Shown here one piece after another: positions 26,944 to 35,921 of a DNA stretch of 64,000 nt. The notes beneath the pieces are model-generated. The model saw only the letters and a program-made list of their open reading frames with translations, searched no databases and was not told the origin of the DNA. The translations under genes were made by a program, and so were the position numbers. Source of the stretch: Treponema sp. (GTDB taxonomy: Bacteria; Spirochaetota; Spirochaetia; Treponematales; Treponemataceae); NCBI GenBank assembly GCA_016294035.1, contig JAEDCT010000005.1, positions 1 to 64,000 on the forward strand, written 5' to 3'. Every line of letters begins with the position of its first letter. Position 1 is the first letter of the stretch.

Positions 26944-28299
26944 TTAAAACCCCTGCTCAGTTTCCTTTATGAAATTTGTGCACATTTCAATTAGATATGC
27001 TGTGTCAAAATCTTCTATAATAAAATTATAGCATATATTTTCGTTTTCATCACATTCTTTAAGGAGAGAAAGGCATCTTGAAAAAGTCTGCTTGTATTCC
27101 GTGTAGTTATTTTCCCGCTTTTGTATGAATCCAAGCTGTAATAATGCAGGCCAGAATTTTGAATTGATTATGAGTGCATTGTCGAAATATTGCCTGGCAG
27201 CAGAGGAGGCCTGGTTCTTGTCGCAAATGATTCCAAGAAGATAATGCTTGTATTCCAGGTTTTCTGCCCTGAACTGGAATTTTTCAACAAGTCTTTGAGC
27301 AGAAGCCGTATCCCTGGAAGAAAGAAGTTCCTTAACGCTGACAACAAGCTGCTTTAATTGTTCCTGCTGGCGTTTTTTTGCAGTTTCCTGTTTTTCCCTG
27401 ATTTTTCTGCTGATGGATTCTCTTTGGGATGATTCACTTTCCTGCTTTGAGCTGGTTTCGTCAAAGTTGTTCTGGATCTGCTGCTGACCCGTTGCTTCCT
27501 TCAGGTAGTTTCTTTTTCTCAGGTAGTAGATTCCGTCAGATCCTTCCCTTGTAAACAGATTTTCAGGTATGTCTATGCATCCTATCTCTGTAATTGACAG
27601 AAACAGCAGTCCGTCGGGTTTTAGCATTGTCCAGAGCTTTGTGAAAATGTCAGGCCTGATTTTTTCATCAAAGTAAATCATTGTGTTTCTGAAAAAAATT
27701 ATGTCGATGGATTCGTTTACGACAGGTGACACGGCTGCTTTTTTTACGTTGTAGCAGGTAATGTTTATGTTATCAAGCACGTCTTTTCTGAGTATGAATG
27801 AATCTTTTGTTCGTTCTCCGTTTTCGTAAATAAGATTATGGTACAGATTCCCGTCTGACTTGAATGATGAAAGAGGAAAAATCCCCGTCCTGAATTTTTC
27901 GATGGATTCAGTGTTTATGTCTGATGCAATGATGTTTGCGTTTATGGCAATGTGCCGTGTGAGGGCGTAGAGTGAAACTGCCTCTTCTCCGGTTGAGCAG
28001 GACATGGACCAGATGTTGATCTTGTCATTGAGGTGCTTTGGAAAGTAGCTGGTGTAAAGCCACGTAAACTGACTTTCTTCCCTGAAGAAGTATGTCTGGG
28101 ATACAGTGCATTCGTTTATGAGGAGTTCCAGTTCCGATTCCTGGATTTTGATGTATTCACAGTATTCTTCAAGGGTGAAACCGTAGAACTTTAGCTTGTG
28201 TTCAATGAATGGCTTCAGGCTTTCACACTGGTTTTCCGTCATCTTGATTCCAGACGTGTACCTGATAATTGAAATCAAATCCTGGTTTATGAGTTCCAT
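26944..28299 (-). CDS. cheR: CheR chemoreceptor methyltransferase with TPR tail
   Basis: 451 residues. N-terminal CheR all-alpha domain, then the SAM-dependent methyltransferase (motif I WSMSCSTGEEAVSLY, later DIIFFRNTMIYFD), which methylates receptor glutamates. A Glu/Gln/Lys-rich linker and a C-terminal TPR-like segment (about 320-440) follow, as in CheR proteins that bind receptors through TPRs. None of the four operon receptors ends in a visible pentapeptide tether. The gap to cheB is 1 nt. Confidence 0.93.
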   Translation of the reverse strand: MELINQDLISIIRYTSGIKMTENQCESLKPFIEHKLKFYGFTLEEYCEYIKIQESELELLINECTVSQTYFFREESQFTWLYTSYFPKHLNDKINIWSMSCSTGEEAVSLYALTRHIAINANIIASDINTESIEKFRTGIFPLSSFKSDGNLYHNLIYENGERTKDSFILRKDVLDNINITCYNVKKAAVSPVVNESIDIIFFRNTMIYFDEKIRPDIFTKLWTMLKPDGLLFLSITEIGCIDIPENLFTREGSDGIYYLRKRNYLKEATGQQQIQNNFDETSSKQESESSQRESISRKIREKQETAKKRQQEQLKQLVVSVKELLSSRDTASAQRLVEKFQFRAENLEYKHYLLGIICDKNQASSAARQYFDNALIINSKFWPALLQLGFIQKRENNYTEYKQTFSRCLSLLKECDENENICYNFIIEDFDTAYLIEMCTNFIKETEQGF

Positions 28300-28300
28300 T

Positions 28301-29377
28301 TTAGTGTCCTTGCTTTTTTGCCAGAATGTTTAGCCTGTGTCCTATTTGATCCAGTGAAAGCACTTCGTCTATTGCTCCGGCTTCTATTGCTGATTTTGGC
28401 ATTCCGAATACAACACAGGTTTTCCTGTCCTGTGCAATGGTGTATCCGCCCTTTGATTTGATTTTCAGGAGCCCCTGGGTTCCGTCATTTCCCATCCCGG
28501 TGAGTATGACTGCAATTATTTCATTGCCGGCAACATCTGCACATTCCAAAAACATTTTGTCTACTGAGGGTTTTAGAAAGTTCAATTCAGCAGAATCATC
28601 CAGCATGGAAACAAATTTCGTGTCTGAATTCCTTGAGCTGTGCCGCCTTATTTTCAGGTGATGAGTGGATGGTGCAATGTATGCGTGGCCTGGTTCAATT
28701 TGTATTCCTGATTGTGCAGTTGATACGGGAATTCTTGTTGTTGTAGAAAGCCATTTTGCCAGCTGCTGGTCAAAACTTCCGTCTATATGCTGAGTGATGA
28801 GTATTGGAAGCGGAAAAGACGGATCCAGGGAGGAAAGAAGTTTTTGTATTGCAACAGGACCTCCTGTGGATGCACCAATAAGCACCAGGGAAAAACTGCG
28901 GTTTAAGGGCTTGCTGGAAAAAGTTTCTGTTTTTTTTATTTCTTGCGTCCTTTTTTTCTGGATAGGTGTGAATCTGTGTATGTGACCATTGCTGTAGGAA
29001 ACTGCAATTTCAAAGAGTTTGTCACAGAATTTTATCACCATTTGCCTGGACATGGTTGCAAGGTTTGGCTTGTGTTCAATGTCAATAAATCCGGCTTCAA
29101 GACATTTGTAGGAGGTGGAAGAGTTGTCGTCAGTTGTGAATGCAATTATTGCCGGGTTTGATGTTTTTAGTATTTCCCGGGTTGCCTCAATGCCGTCCAT
29201 CTGTGGCATGGTGATGTCCATTATGATCAGGTCCGGGTTTGTTTCCTTGTTGAGGGATACTGCCTTGAGCCCTGTTTCTGCAGCACCAACCAGCTGGAAC
29301 CTTGGATCCTCTGAAAGAACCTGGCTGACCATGCTGCGGACAACGGCTGAGTCATCTGCAATAAGAACCTTTATCAT
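28301..29377 (-). CDS. cheB: CheB chemoreceptor methylesterase
   Basis: 358 residues. An intact receiver (VLIADDSAVVR, phospho-Asp in LIIMDITMP) is linked to a methylesterase/deamidase domain. That domain has the catalytic Ser in IGASTGGP, His in ITQHIDGSF and Asp in TGMGNDGTQG. It removes methyl groups from receptors after phosphorylation by CheA. It lies between the small unknown protein (4-nt gap) and cheR. Confidence 0.95.
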   Translation of the reverse strand: MIKVLIADDSAVVRSMVSQVLSEDPRFQLVGAAETGLKAVSLNKETNPDLIIMDITMPQMDGIEATREILKTSNPAIIAFTTDDNSSTSYKCLEAGFIDIEHKPNLATMSRQMVIKFCDKLFEIAVSYSNGHIHRFTPIQKKRTQEIKKTETFSSKPLNRSFSLVLIGASTGGPVAIQKLLSSLDPSFPLPILITQHIDGSFDQQLAKWLSTTTRIPVSTAQSGIQIEPGHAYIAPSTHHLKIRRHSSRNSDTKFVSMLDDSAELNFLKPSVDKMFLECADVAGNEIIAVILTGMGNDGTQGLLKIKSKGGYTIAQDRKTCVVFGMPKSAIEAGAIDEVLSLDQIGHRLNILAKKQGH

Positions 29378-29381
29378 AAGC

Positions 29382-29783
29382 CTAGTTTCCTGTTCCCCTG
29401 AATAGATTTTCCGGGCTTACCAGATAGTAGATTTTCCCGTTTTCAAAATAAACTGCAATGAGTCCCTTCTTGAAATATGCTGCCTTGAGAATTCCCGTAA
29501 GTGGTTTCAGTTTGCCAAGATCCAGTTGTACCGGAGATGGAATTACCGATGTGGAAATAACCATTTTTCTGCTTTGCATGATATGGATTTTGAATTCCTT
29601 GAGCCTGATGTTGTTTGTTTTGCTGACAACCTGATCGGGAAAGAACACGTCAAAGTTCCCGATGAATGACTCTTCTTCGTTGTTGTCAAAGTTTGCATCA
29701 CCGGCTTCAATGATTATGTCTTGAGAAATAAGAAAGTTGTATTTTCCGTATTCAAGCTTTACAAACCAGTCTGTCTTAGTCAA
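29382..29783 (-). CDS. Small protein of the chemosensory operon, possibly a diverged CheW
   Basis: 133 residues, not recognised. The length, the opening WFVKLEYGKYNFLIS (compare the CheW opening FxLGxxxYAI) and predicted beta-strands would suit a degenerate CheW-like SH3 fold. However, the conserved CheW motif with GxINLRG is absent; the nearest segment is LTGILKAAYFKKGLIAVYF. It overlaps the end of cheW by 8 nt and precedes cheB by 4 nt, so it is translated with the chemotaxis proteins. It could be an adaptor, or an inhibitor of array assembly. Confidence 0.6.
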   Translation of the reverse strand: MTKTDWFVKLEYGKYNFLISQDIIIEAGDANFDNNEEESFIGNFDVFFPDQVVSKTNNIRLKEFKIHIMQSRKMVISTSVIPSPVQLDLGKLKPLTGILKAAYFKKGLIAVYFENGKIYYLVSPENLFRGTGN

Positions 29784-30270
29784 TGTTCTCTCTTATTTTT
29801 TCTGTGATTTTTTCAACATCAAGAACTGGTGCTGATATGTCATTTGAAGTAATAATTTTTGAAAAGAATCCGCAGTCAATCTGATTCATGAGTGGCTGCT
29901 CAACAATATCATGGCTTGAGTAAAAGTCGTAGACGTCATCAACCTGGAGTGCGTAGTCTTCTGTTGTTTCAAGGATGAGGAAAATCTTTTTCTTTGCGGA
30001 TGGAAGATCCTGAAGCTGAGCGAAATCTGCAACTGCGTATGGCTTTCCGTAGAAATTCAGAATTCCCGTTATGAATGATGGAACAAATGGAATCTTGTAT
30101 GTTTCCGTGTCCTGGAGAATTTCCTTTACAAGAACTGAGTCTATTGCAAAAGTTTTTCCACCGGCACTGAATAGAAGCCAGGTTACCTGAGATGAATCAG
30201 TTTCCGCAGGGCTATGCTTTTCTTCTGCCTGATTGTCTTGAATTTCGTTGTAAAGTTTTTCATCAGTCAT
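29776..30270 (-). CDS. cheW: CheW coupling protein
   Basis: 164 residues. An acidic N-terminal extension of about 25 residues, then a CheW domain: WLLFSAGGKTFAIDSVLVKEI, the segment PFVPSFITGILNFYGKPYAVADF matching the VPxxPxxVxGxINLRGxVxPVxDL pattern, and YALQVDDVYDF near the end. It couples receptors to CheA. It is the first gene of the operon, with a leaderless-type promoter. Confidence 0.88.
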   Translation of the reverse strand: MTDEKLYNEIQDNQAEEKHSPAETDSSQVTWLLFSAGGKTFAIDSVLVKEILQDTETYKIPFVPSFITGILNFYGKPYAVADFAQLQDLPSAKKKIFLILETTEDYALQVDDVYDFYSSHDIVEQPLMNQIDCGFFSKIITSNDISAPVLDVEKITEKIRENID

Positions 30271-30277
30271 AGCTTAT

Positions 30278-30306
30278 ATTATATTTCAATTTTGTTTGTT
30301 TGTAAA
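30278..30306 (-). promoter_or_regulatory. Promoter of the chemosensory operon, leaderless type
   Basis: Read on the minus strand: -35 TTTACA (30306-30301), a 17-nt spacer and a perfect -10 TATAAT (30283-30278). The cheW ATG starts at 30270, 7 nt after the -10. There is no ribosome binding site. No other obvious promoter is seen down to 15703, so this may drive all ten genes. Confidence 0.6.
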
Positions 30307-30311
30307 AGATT

Positions 30312-31217
30312 TTAGGGGACTGGACGTTCCTGGTTTTGCTGTGCTTTTTTGTGGTTGTAAATAAACACGGTCAGTGCCGCAAGAATAATCACTCCGTATC
30401 CAATGAAACTCAGGTGGTCAGGAATCTGATCAAGGAACAGGAATCCAAGTATTGCCGAGAAAATTACGTTGGAATATTCATAGATTGAAATCTTTGATGC
30501 AGGTGCGTTGAAATATGCTCCTGTAAGACCAAACTGTCCGAAGGCGGCTGCAACACCTGCTCCAATCAGAGTAAGCAGTTGTGCCTGAGTCATGGGAACA
30601 AAGTTTACGGCAATGAAGGGAATCGAGAGAAGACATGAAAAAAGTGAGAACACAGAAATTATGAGGAACCCGTTTACTCCGTAACCTTTTAGTTTTCTTA
30701 TGCAGACTGCAGCGAATCCGGCTCCGGCTCCTCCAAGAAATCCAACAAGGGAAGGAAATGTCTTTGAAAAGTCAAAGGATGGCTTTATTACAAGTAGTGC
30801 ACCCGCAAAGGCCGTGAAGATTGCTGTCATTACAAATATTCCCGGTTTTTCTTTTAGCAGGAAAATACTGAAGAAGAGGGCAAAAAATGGTGCCATGCGG
30901 TTTAGCATTGATGCATCTGAAATGTTCATGTAACCAATGGCATAGAAATTTCCGAATATTCCCAGGCAGCCTATTGCGCATCTTAGAAACAGATATGGAA
31001 TTGCACTCTTGGGAAGGTTGAAAACGGATTTGTTTTTTATTCCGCTTGCAAGAAGAATGGAAAATGAAACTATGAATGCAATTGAATTCCTGAAAAATGC
31101 CTTTTGTGTGAAGGGTATGTCACCGGAAAGTCTGACAAGCATTCCCATTGTTGCAAATCCCATGGATGAAATAAGAATGAAAATTATACCGCGTCTGATG
31201 TTTATTTCTTTTTCCAT
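30312..31217 (-). CDS. EamA/DMT-superfamily transporter
   Basis: 301 residues from the chosen start. Ten predicted membrane helices in two EamA repeats (first GIIFILISSMGFATMGMLVRLSG, second from about residue 150). The family includes exporters of amino acids and other metabolites; the substrate is unknown. Upstream in-frame ATGs at 31268 and 31244 would lie before or within the promoter, so the start at 31217, next to a -10 box, is preferred. A 41-nt gap with the cheW promoter lies on its 5'-neighbour side of the operon. Confidence 0.85.
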   Translation of the reverse strand: MEKEINIRRGIIFILISSMGFATMGMLVRLSGDIPFTQKAFFRNSIAFIVSFSILLASGIKNKSVFNLPKSAIPYLFLRCAIGCLGIFGNFYAIGYMNISDASMLNRMAPFFALFFSIFLLKEKPGIFVMTAIFTAFAGALLVIKPSFDFSKTFPSLVGFLGGAGAGFAAVCIRKLKGYGVNGFLIISVFSLFSCLLSIPFIAVNFVPMTQAQLLTLIGAGVAAAFGQFGLTGAYFNAPASKISIYEYSNVIFSAILGFLFLDQIPDHLSFIGYGVIILAALTVFIYNHKKAQQNQERPVP

Positions 31218-31223
31218 TCCTGC

Positions 31224-31253
31224 ATTATACTGAATTAAATCCATTATGTGCAA
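31224..31253 (-). promoter_or_regulatory. Promoter of the EamA transporter gene, leaderless type
   Basis: Minus strand: -35 TTGCAC (31253-31248), an 18-nt spacer and -10 TATAAT (31229-31224). The ATG at 31217 is 6 nt after the -10. Confidence 0.5.
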
Positions 31254-31339
31254 AAGTTTTTCTGACACTGGCAGTATTTTTATGTTTGGTTGACTGCTCT
31301 GTCCGGAAAGGAGGGGGCTTCGAGAAAACTTTTCTTCTG

Positions 31340-31368
31340 TTTAAAAGAAACCCATATTTTTCTATAAT
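31340..31368 (+). promoter_or_regulatory. Promoter of the RluA-family gene, leaderless type
   Basis: The -35 TTTAAA (31340-31345), a 17-nt spacer and a perfect -10 TATAAT (31363-31368). The ATG at 31375 is 6 nt after the -10. The GGGG between them would lie upstream of the expected transcript start. Confidence 0.55.
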
Positions 31369-31374
31369 GGGGTC

Positions 31375-32337
31375 ATGAAAAAATTCAAATGGAAAACCGA
31401 TGGGAAAACACGCCTTGATTCTTTCCTCAGAACCATGATTCCTTCCTCTCTTTCTCTTGACGTCTCTAACAGCAAAATCAGGAGGCTTATAATGGCTGGC
31501 TGTGTAACTGTCAATGGAGCTCAGTGCAGGGTTCCGGCCTTTGTTATGGGAAAGGGAGATTCAATTGAAGTTTTTATTGATGAAGAGAAATTCCTTTATG
31601 AAAAAAAGCCCCAGGACATAGATTTTGTTCTTACTCAAAAGGATGTGGTTTACGAGGATGACTATCTGATTGTGGTAAATAAGCCCGCCTTTCTTCCTGC
31701 AGAAGAAACTATTGTTGAGGGCAGAAAAAATCTTCATGGATGTGTGGTTGACTATTTGTGGGCAAAAAATCCTTCACTGAGGAATCCTCCCTATGCCGGT
31801 ATTATGCACAGGCTTGACAGGGAAACCAGCGGTTCAATTCTTTTTACAAAGCAGCGTTCAGTTAACAAGAGAATTTCTGAAATGTTTCAGACCCACGAAA
31901 TAAAAAAAGTTTACAGGGCAGTTGCAGAATGTGTTCGGGGAAAAAGAAGCCCGGGAAAGTCTGGTGAATTTATTGTTGAGGAATACATTGGACGTATTTC
32001 ACCAAAATCATCCGGCTGCAAAATGGGTATTGTTCCTGAGAGCAGGGGAGGACAGTATTCCCATACCAGGTTTGTTGTGGTCCAGGAAAAGGACGGTCTG
32101 TGCTATGTTGACTGTCACCTGAAAACCGGAAGGACACATCAGATAAGGCTTCATCTTTCACTTGAAAACATGCCGATTTGCGGAGATGAGCTTTATGGCG
32201 GCAGCAAAGGTTTTTCTGAGCTTGGAAACAGAATAATGCTTCATTCCATGTATCTTGAATTTGAGCATCCGGTTACGGGGCAGCTTGTAAAGGCACAAAG
32301 TCCATTGCCGTCACCTTTGTTTGGAGAGCTTTCATGA
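31375..32337 (+). CDS. RluA-family pseudouridine synthase
   Basis: 320 residues. An N-terminal S4 RNA-binding domain (about 10-75) and the pseudouridine synthase core. The catalytic Asp is in MHRLDRETSG, and TGRTHQIRLHL is the later conserved motif. It isomerises uridine in rRNA or tRNA; RluC/RluD-type targets in 23S rRNA are likely, but the exact site cannot be read from sequence. The convergent rsgA stop lies 12 nt beyond its stop. Confidence 0.9.
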   Translation: MKKFKWKTDGKTRLDSFLRTMIPSSLSLDVSNSKIRRLIMAGCVTVNGAQCRVPAFVMGKGDSIEVFIDEEKFLYEKKPQDIDFVLTQKDVVYEDDYLIVVNKPAFLPAEETIVEGRKNLHGCVVDYLWAKNPSLRNPPYAGIMHRLDRETSGSILFTKQRSVNKRISEMFQTHEIKKVYRAVAECVRGKRSPGKSGEFIVEEYIGRISPKSSGCKMGIVPESRGGQYSHTRFVVVQEKDGLCYVDCHLKTGRTHQIRLHLSLENMPICGDELYGGSKGFSELGNRIMLHSMYLEFEHPVTGQLVKAQSPLPSPLFGELS

Positions 32338-32349
32338 GTTGCAGGGAGA

Positions 32350-33324
32350 CTAGTCTTCTGCCGTTCCGTTTTTCATTTCTTCTACGATTCTTTTCCAGCT
32401 TTCGTATCTGATCTCAGAAATTTTCCCTTCTTCAACGGCTGCCTTGATGGCACAATTTTTTTCGCTTTCATGGGTGCAGCTCATTCCGAATTCGCATTTT
32501 CCGATGTATGGCTTAAAATCCCTGAAGTAGAGGGCGAGGTCATCTGCGTCAATTTTGTGGAGCATGAATCGCCTTACGCCCGGAGTGTCGATTATGTCTG
32601 CCGTGCACTCAGCAAGTCCGTTTGTAAGGGATTCGTTAAGCTGAAGGTGAATGAGTGTTCCCTTGGTCGTAGTGTGGCATCCCTTTCCATATTTTTTTGA
32701 GAGGCTTCCTGTCTTGAGCACCACATTGTTGTCCAGAACGTTTATGATGCTGCTTTTTCCCACTCCGCTTTGTCCTACGAAGGCACTGAGCTTGTTTTCG
32801 ATGATTCCCGCAAGTTCTTCAATGCCTTCTCCGGTTCTGGCGCTTGATCTTACGACTTTGTATCCCATGTCTTCCCAGACTGCAAGACGTGTCTGGAATT
32901 CTTCTGAGCTGCCCTGGGGAAGGTCATATTTATTGCATACGATAACGGGAGTTATTCCCTGATATTCGGCCTGAGCCAGTGCCCTGTCTACAAATCTCGG
33001 TCTGAATGGAGGCTCGTCCGGGGTTGTAACAATCAGAAGATAGTCAAGGTTTGATGCAAGAAGCTGTGGTTCTCTTTTCTTTATGTTCCATCGGACAAAT
33101 TCATTTTTTCGTGGTTCATGGCTTAAAATCAGTCCCTTTTCTTCTTCCATGGTTGAGTCGTCAATGTTGACAATATCTCCAGGTGCCAGGGGATTGTAGT
33201 ATCCTTCCACGTCCTTGAGAATCTTACCCTTTATGGAACAGCTGCGGATAAGTCCGTCATCACATTCCACTTCAAACACATTTTTGCTTCCGCTTAGAAT
33301 TAGTCCCTGCATATACAAATCCAT
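32350..33324 (-). CDS. rsgA: Ribosome small subunit-dependent GTPase RsgA
   Basis: 324 residues. N-terminal OB fold, then a circularly permuted GTPase with NKYD (G4) before the P-loop GQSGVGKSS (G1) and DTPG (G3). A C-terminal zinc knuckle has Cys/His ligands (CEFGMSCTHESEKNC). It checks 30S subunit maturation. The first ATG has no ribosome binding site. A second in-frame ATG at 33312 (MQGLILSG) fits the family N-terminus and lies downstream of a perfect TTGACA, so it may be the real start. Confidence 0.92.
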   Translation of the reverse strand: MDLYMQGLILSGSKNVFEVECDDGLIRSCSIKGKILKDVEGYYNPLAPGDIVNIDDSTMEEEKGLILSHEPRKNEFVRWNIKKREPQLLASNLDYLLIVTTPDEPPFRPRFVDRALAQAEYQGITPVIVCNKYDLPQGSSEEFQTRLAVWEDMGYKVVRSSARTGEGIEELAGIIENKLSAFVGQSGVGKSSIINVLDNNVVLKTGSLSKKYGKGCHTTTKGTLIHLQLNESLTNGLAECTADIIDTPGVRRFMLHKIDADDLALYFRDFKPYIGKCEFGMSCTHESEKNCAIKAAVEEGKISEIRYESWKRIVEEMKNGTAED

Positions 33325-33426
33325 TGTTTAGTAAAAATTTCAAGATGTCAAGTTTTTGATTGGACTGACTCTTAGAAATAAACTTTGAATTGAAAATAAT
33401 GCCTTTTGATATTAGACTTTATTAAT

Positions 33427-35154
33427 ATGGAAAAGAATATATCAGGCAAAAAAAATAATTTTGACGTACTGGCCGCTGATATCTCCAAAAAGGAAAGAAA
33501 GGATATGCTCAGTCGTATGTCCGGAAAAAAGAATTCCTCTGCCGATGATGAAGCATACATGGAAAAAAATGCCAGCGAAAATAAGGCTGATACAAAGGCT
33601 GGTTTGATAAATAGATTCAATCGCGAGAGTTTCCTAAAGAAGATGTTATGCTGGGTTAAGTCCATCTTTTTCAACAAGAGTATTGAGGAAGTTTACAATA
33701 ATGCTGTTGTTCTTGCTCTTGGGAAAAATATTGAGCGATCTTATCCAGGTTTGATTGACCGCAAGAAGAAAATGTTTCTCTCTGCATTCAACAACAAGCT
33801 TTCAGACTTAAAGTCTGCCCAGGATTTTTTCAAGAAACCCATTGGTGCCATTGAAGGTAAGGCGGAGTCTTTCTATTTTCTCCTGGCAGTGCTTGTCATG
33901 CCGGAATATCTTGAGGAAATAAAGACTGCAATTGATCCGTATCAGTATCCGCTTACAAAGGAACTTTCCCAGGATACAAAGAATTTTCTTCTTTCCAGGC
34001 TTGATGAAATGATTGTCATGACTTCCCATGACAAGAGGTCAAGAATGGAAGTCTTTTCCAAATGTTTTGACTGGTTCAAGATGTTCTCCCATGTTCCGCT
34101 GGCTTCCATTCTGTCAAAGTTTACCATAGTTGACGGCTCAAAGGCTGCTTTGTTCTCTTCACTGAAAACTGATTATTCCCAGCTGGCAAAGTGTCTTGCA
34201 AATGTTTCTCCGTATTATGAGGAAACAATGATTGCCCTGTACACATCTGCAAAAGCAGGAAGAAATTTCTGGGACTTTCAGATGATCGACTTTAATGATG
34301 AGGAAGTAATAGATAGTGTCAGCGAAGCAACAACAGAAAATTCCATCATCAGCATGTTTACGGGTACCATTCCGGTAAAGGATCTGGGAAAGCTCATCTA
34401 CGAGAATTCACTTTATATTCCAGAATCCTTTTCATCAGGTGACACCTGGTTCCAGAAGTACAGGGACAAGTGGCATGATATATTTGAGCAGCGCTGGAAG
34501 ATGAGGAACTGTGACTACAAGAAAGAATCAATTAAGAAGAAGATGAAGATATTCTTTGGAATTACTGATTTCATGAAATTTCCCTTTCATCCCTGGGAAA
34601 AATATTCAGATGATGCACCGTTCTATTACAATCTCAGCCTTGGATTCCTTAATTTCTACATGAAGAGAGATTACCAGAATTATGCAGGTATTCTTAATGT
34701 AGTGACTCTTGAAGGTGATTTTGCCATAAAAGAAAACAGGGTAGAATTTTCAGACTTGGTTACGGACATGAATTCAATTTCCGCAGAACTTGAGCACCTT
34801 GCAAACATGATTGCCATTGGCGGTGAATATGGTGCTGAGTTCATGAAATATGATTCTTCGATAAAAAATTCCGGTGACAGGGAAAAGCTGAATATTGTCA
34901 TGAGCGAAATAAATGAGACTGTGAAGAATCAGCTTGATCTGTTCTTCAAGTGTGTGCGTTCTTTTGAGAATCTTATTCTTGCCATGCTTGGTGAAAAGGT
35001 TACTGCCTATTACGGGGCTCTTACAAATCTTACTAAGATTATGGGCCATGAAAACAGGGAATTCAGGGAAGGCCTTGAAAAGTTTCTTCACAACATTCGC
35101 TATGCAGCACAGATTATCAGTGAACTTAAGGAAGTTGATGCGGTAATAATATGA
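33427..35154 (+). CDS. Large protein of a probable spirochaete-specific family (DUF5312-like)
   Basis: 575 residues, cytoplasmic, mostly alpha-helical. A Lys/Asp-rich disordered N-terminus (about 1-60) is followed by a helical body with many Phe/Tyr. There is no signal peptide or catalytic motif. From memory it resembles DUF5312 proteins found in spirochaetes; I could not check this. The upstream TTG at 33406 is unlikely: the ATG at 33427 follows a possible promoter (TTGAAT at 33385, GATATT at 33408). It overlaps pgeF by 4 nt. Confidence 0.65.
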   Translation: MEKNISGKKNNFDVLAADISKKERKDMLSRMSGKKNSSADDEAYMEKNASENKADTKAGLINRFNRESFLKKMLCWVKSIFFNKSIEEVYNNAVVLALGKNIERSYPGLIDRKKKMFLSAFNNKLSDLKSAQDFFKKPIGAIEGKAESFYFLLAVLVMPEYLEEIKTAIDPYQYPLTKELSQDTKNFLLSRLDEMIVMTSHDKRSRMEVFSKCFDWFKMFSHVPLASILSKFTIVDGSKAALFSSLKTDYSQLAKCLANVSPYYEETMIALYTSAKAGRNFWDFQMIDFNDEEVIDSVSEATTENSIISMFTGTIPVKDLGKLIYENSLYIPESFSSGDTWFQKYRDKWHDIFEQRWKMRNCDYKKESIKKKMKIFFGITDFMKFPFHPWEKYSDDAPFYYNLSLGFLNFYMKRDYQNYAGILNVVTLEGDFAIKENRVEFSDLVTDMNSISAELEHLANMIAIGGEYGAEFMKYDSSIKNSGDREKLNIVMSEINETVKNQLDLFFKCVRSFENLILAMLGEKVTAYYGALTNLTKIMGHENREFREGLEKFLHNIRYAAQIISELKEVDAVII

Positions 35155-35921
35155 TGAACAATGTCATTTCTGGAAAATTTGTTTTTGATTCACAGGAACT
35201 TGTTTCGGGACCTTCCTGGTGCATGACTTTAATCGGTGCTGGTTCCATGCGGTTCAGATGGAATGAGACAAACGACAACAGGAATTCATTTCTGAAATCC
35301 ATTGCCGGTGCCAAGTCCATTGCACAGCTTGAGTTGATTCATTCCAAAATTGTCTATGATGTTGAGGATGCATCCGAGCTTGATCATAAGCAGGGAGACG
35401 GAATCATTACCAGAAACAGGAATCTTCTTCCTGTCGTGACTGTTGCAGACTGCATGCCTGTTTTTGTTTATGATACAAAGTCCCGTGCATTTGGTGTTCT
35501 TCATTCAGGATGGAAGGGCACAGGAATTAGTCAGGTTTGCATAGAACACCTTATGGAAAAATACGGTTCATCTCCTTCCGATATTTGTGTTGTCATTGGT
35601 CCTCACATTGAAAAGTGCTGCTATAACATTCAGAAGGAACGTGCAGATTATTTCTCAGAAAATTTTACTCCTGACTGTGTTCAGAAAATCGGAGATAACG
35701 AATATTCTCTCTCACTTACAAAGGCAAATCTTGCTGTTCTTGAAAGGTGTGCCATTCCAGAAAACAACATTCTTGTGGTTGATGAGTGTACCTGCTGCCA
35801 CAAGGAAAATGGTAATTTTAAATATGGGTCATTCCGAAGACAGACTCTTCCCCTGCCGGATTCTATGAGTCTGGAAGAAAAGTCAAAATTGTTTACCGTT
35901 CAGGCTGCCTTTATTGTCTAG
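35151..35921 (+). CDS. pgeF: YfiH/LACC1-family purine nucleoside phosphorylase-like protein
   Basis: 256 residues with the multicopper-oxidase-like YfiH fold: VTVADCMPVFVYD, the His in VLHSGWKGT, GPHIEKCCYNI and the Cys pair in VDECTCC. The family is variously called polyphenol oxidase, peptidoglycan editing factor and adenosine phosphorylase/deaminase. The ATGA overlap with the preceding gene implies co-translation. Confidence 0.9.
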   Translation: MMNNVISGKFVFDSQELVSGPSWCMTLIGAGSMRFRWNETNDNRNSFLKSIAGAKSIAQLELIHSKIVYDVEDASELDHKQGDGIITRNRNLLPVVTVADCMPVFVYDTKSRAFGVLHSGWKGTGISQVCIEHLMEKYGSSPSDICVVIGPHIEKCCYNIQKERADYFSENFTPDCVQKIGDNEYSLSLTKANLAVLERCAIPENNILVVDECTCCHKENGNFKYGSFRRQTLPLPDSMSLEEKSKLFTVQAAFIV

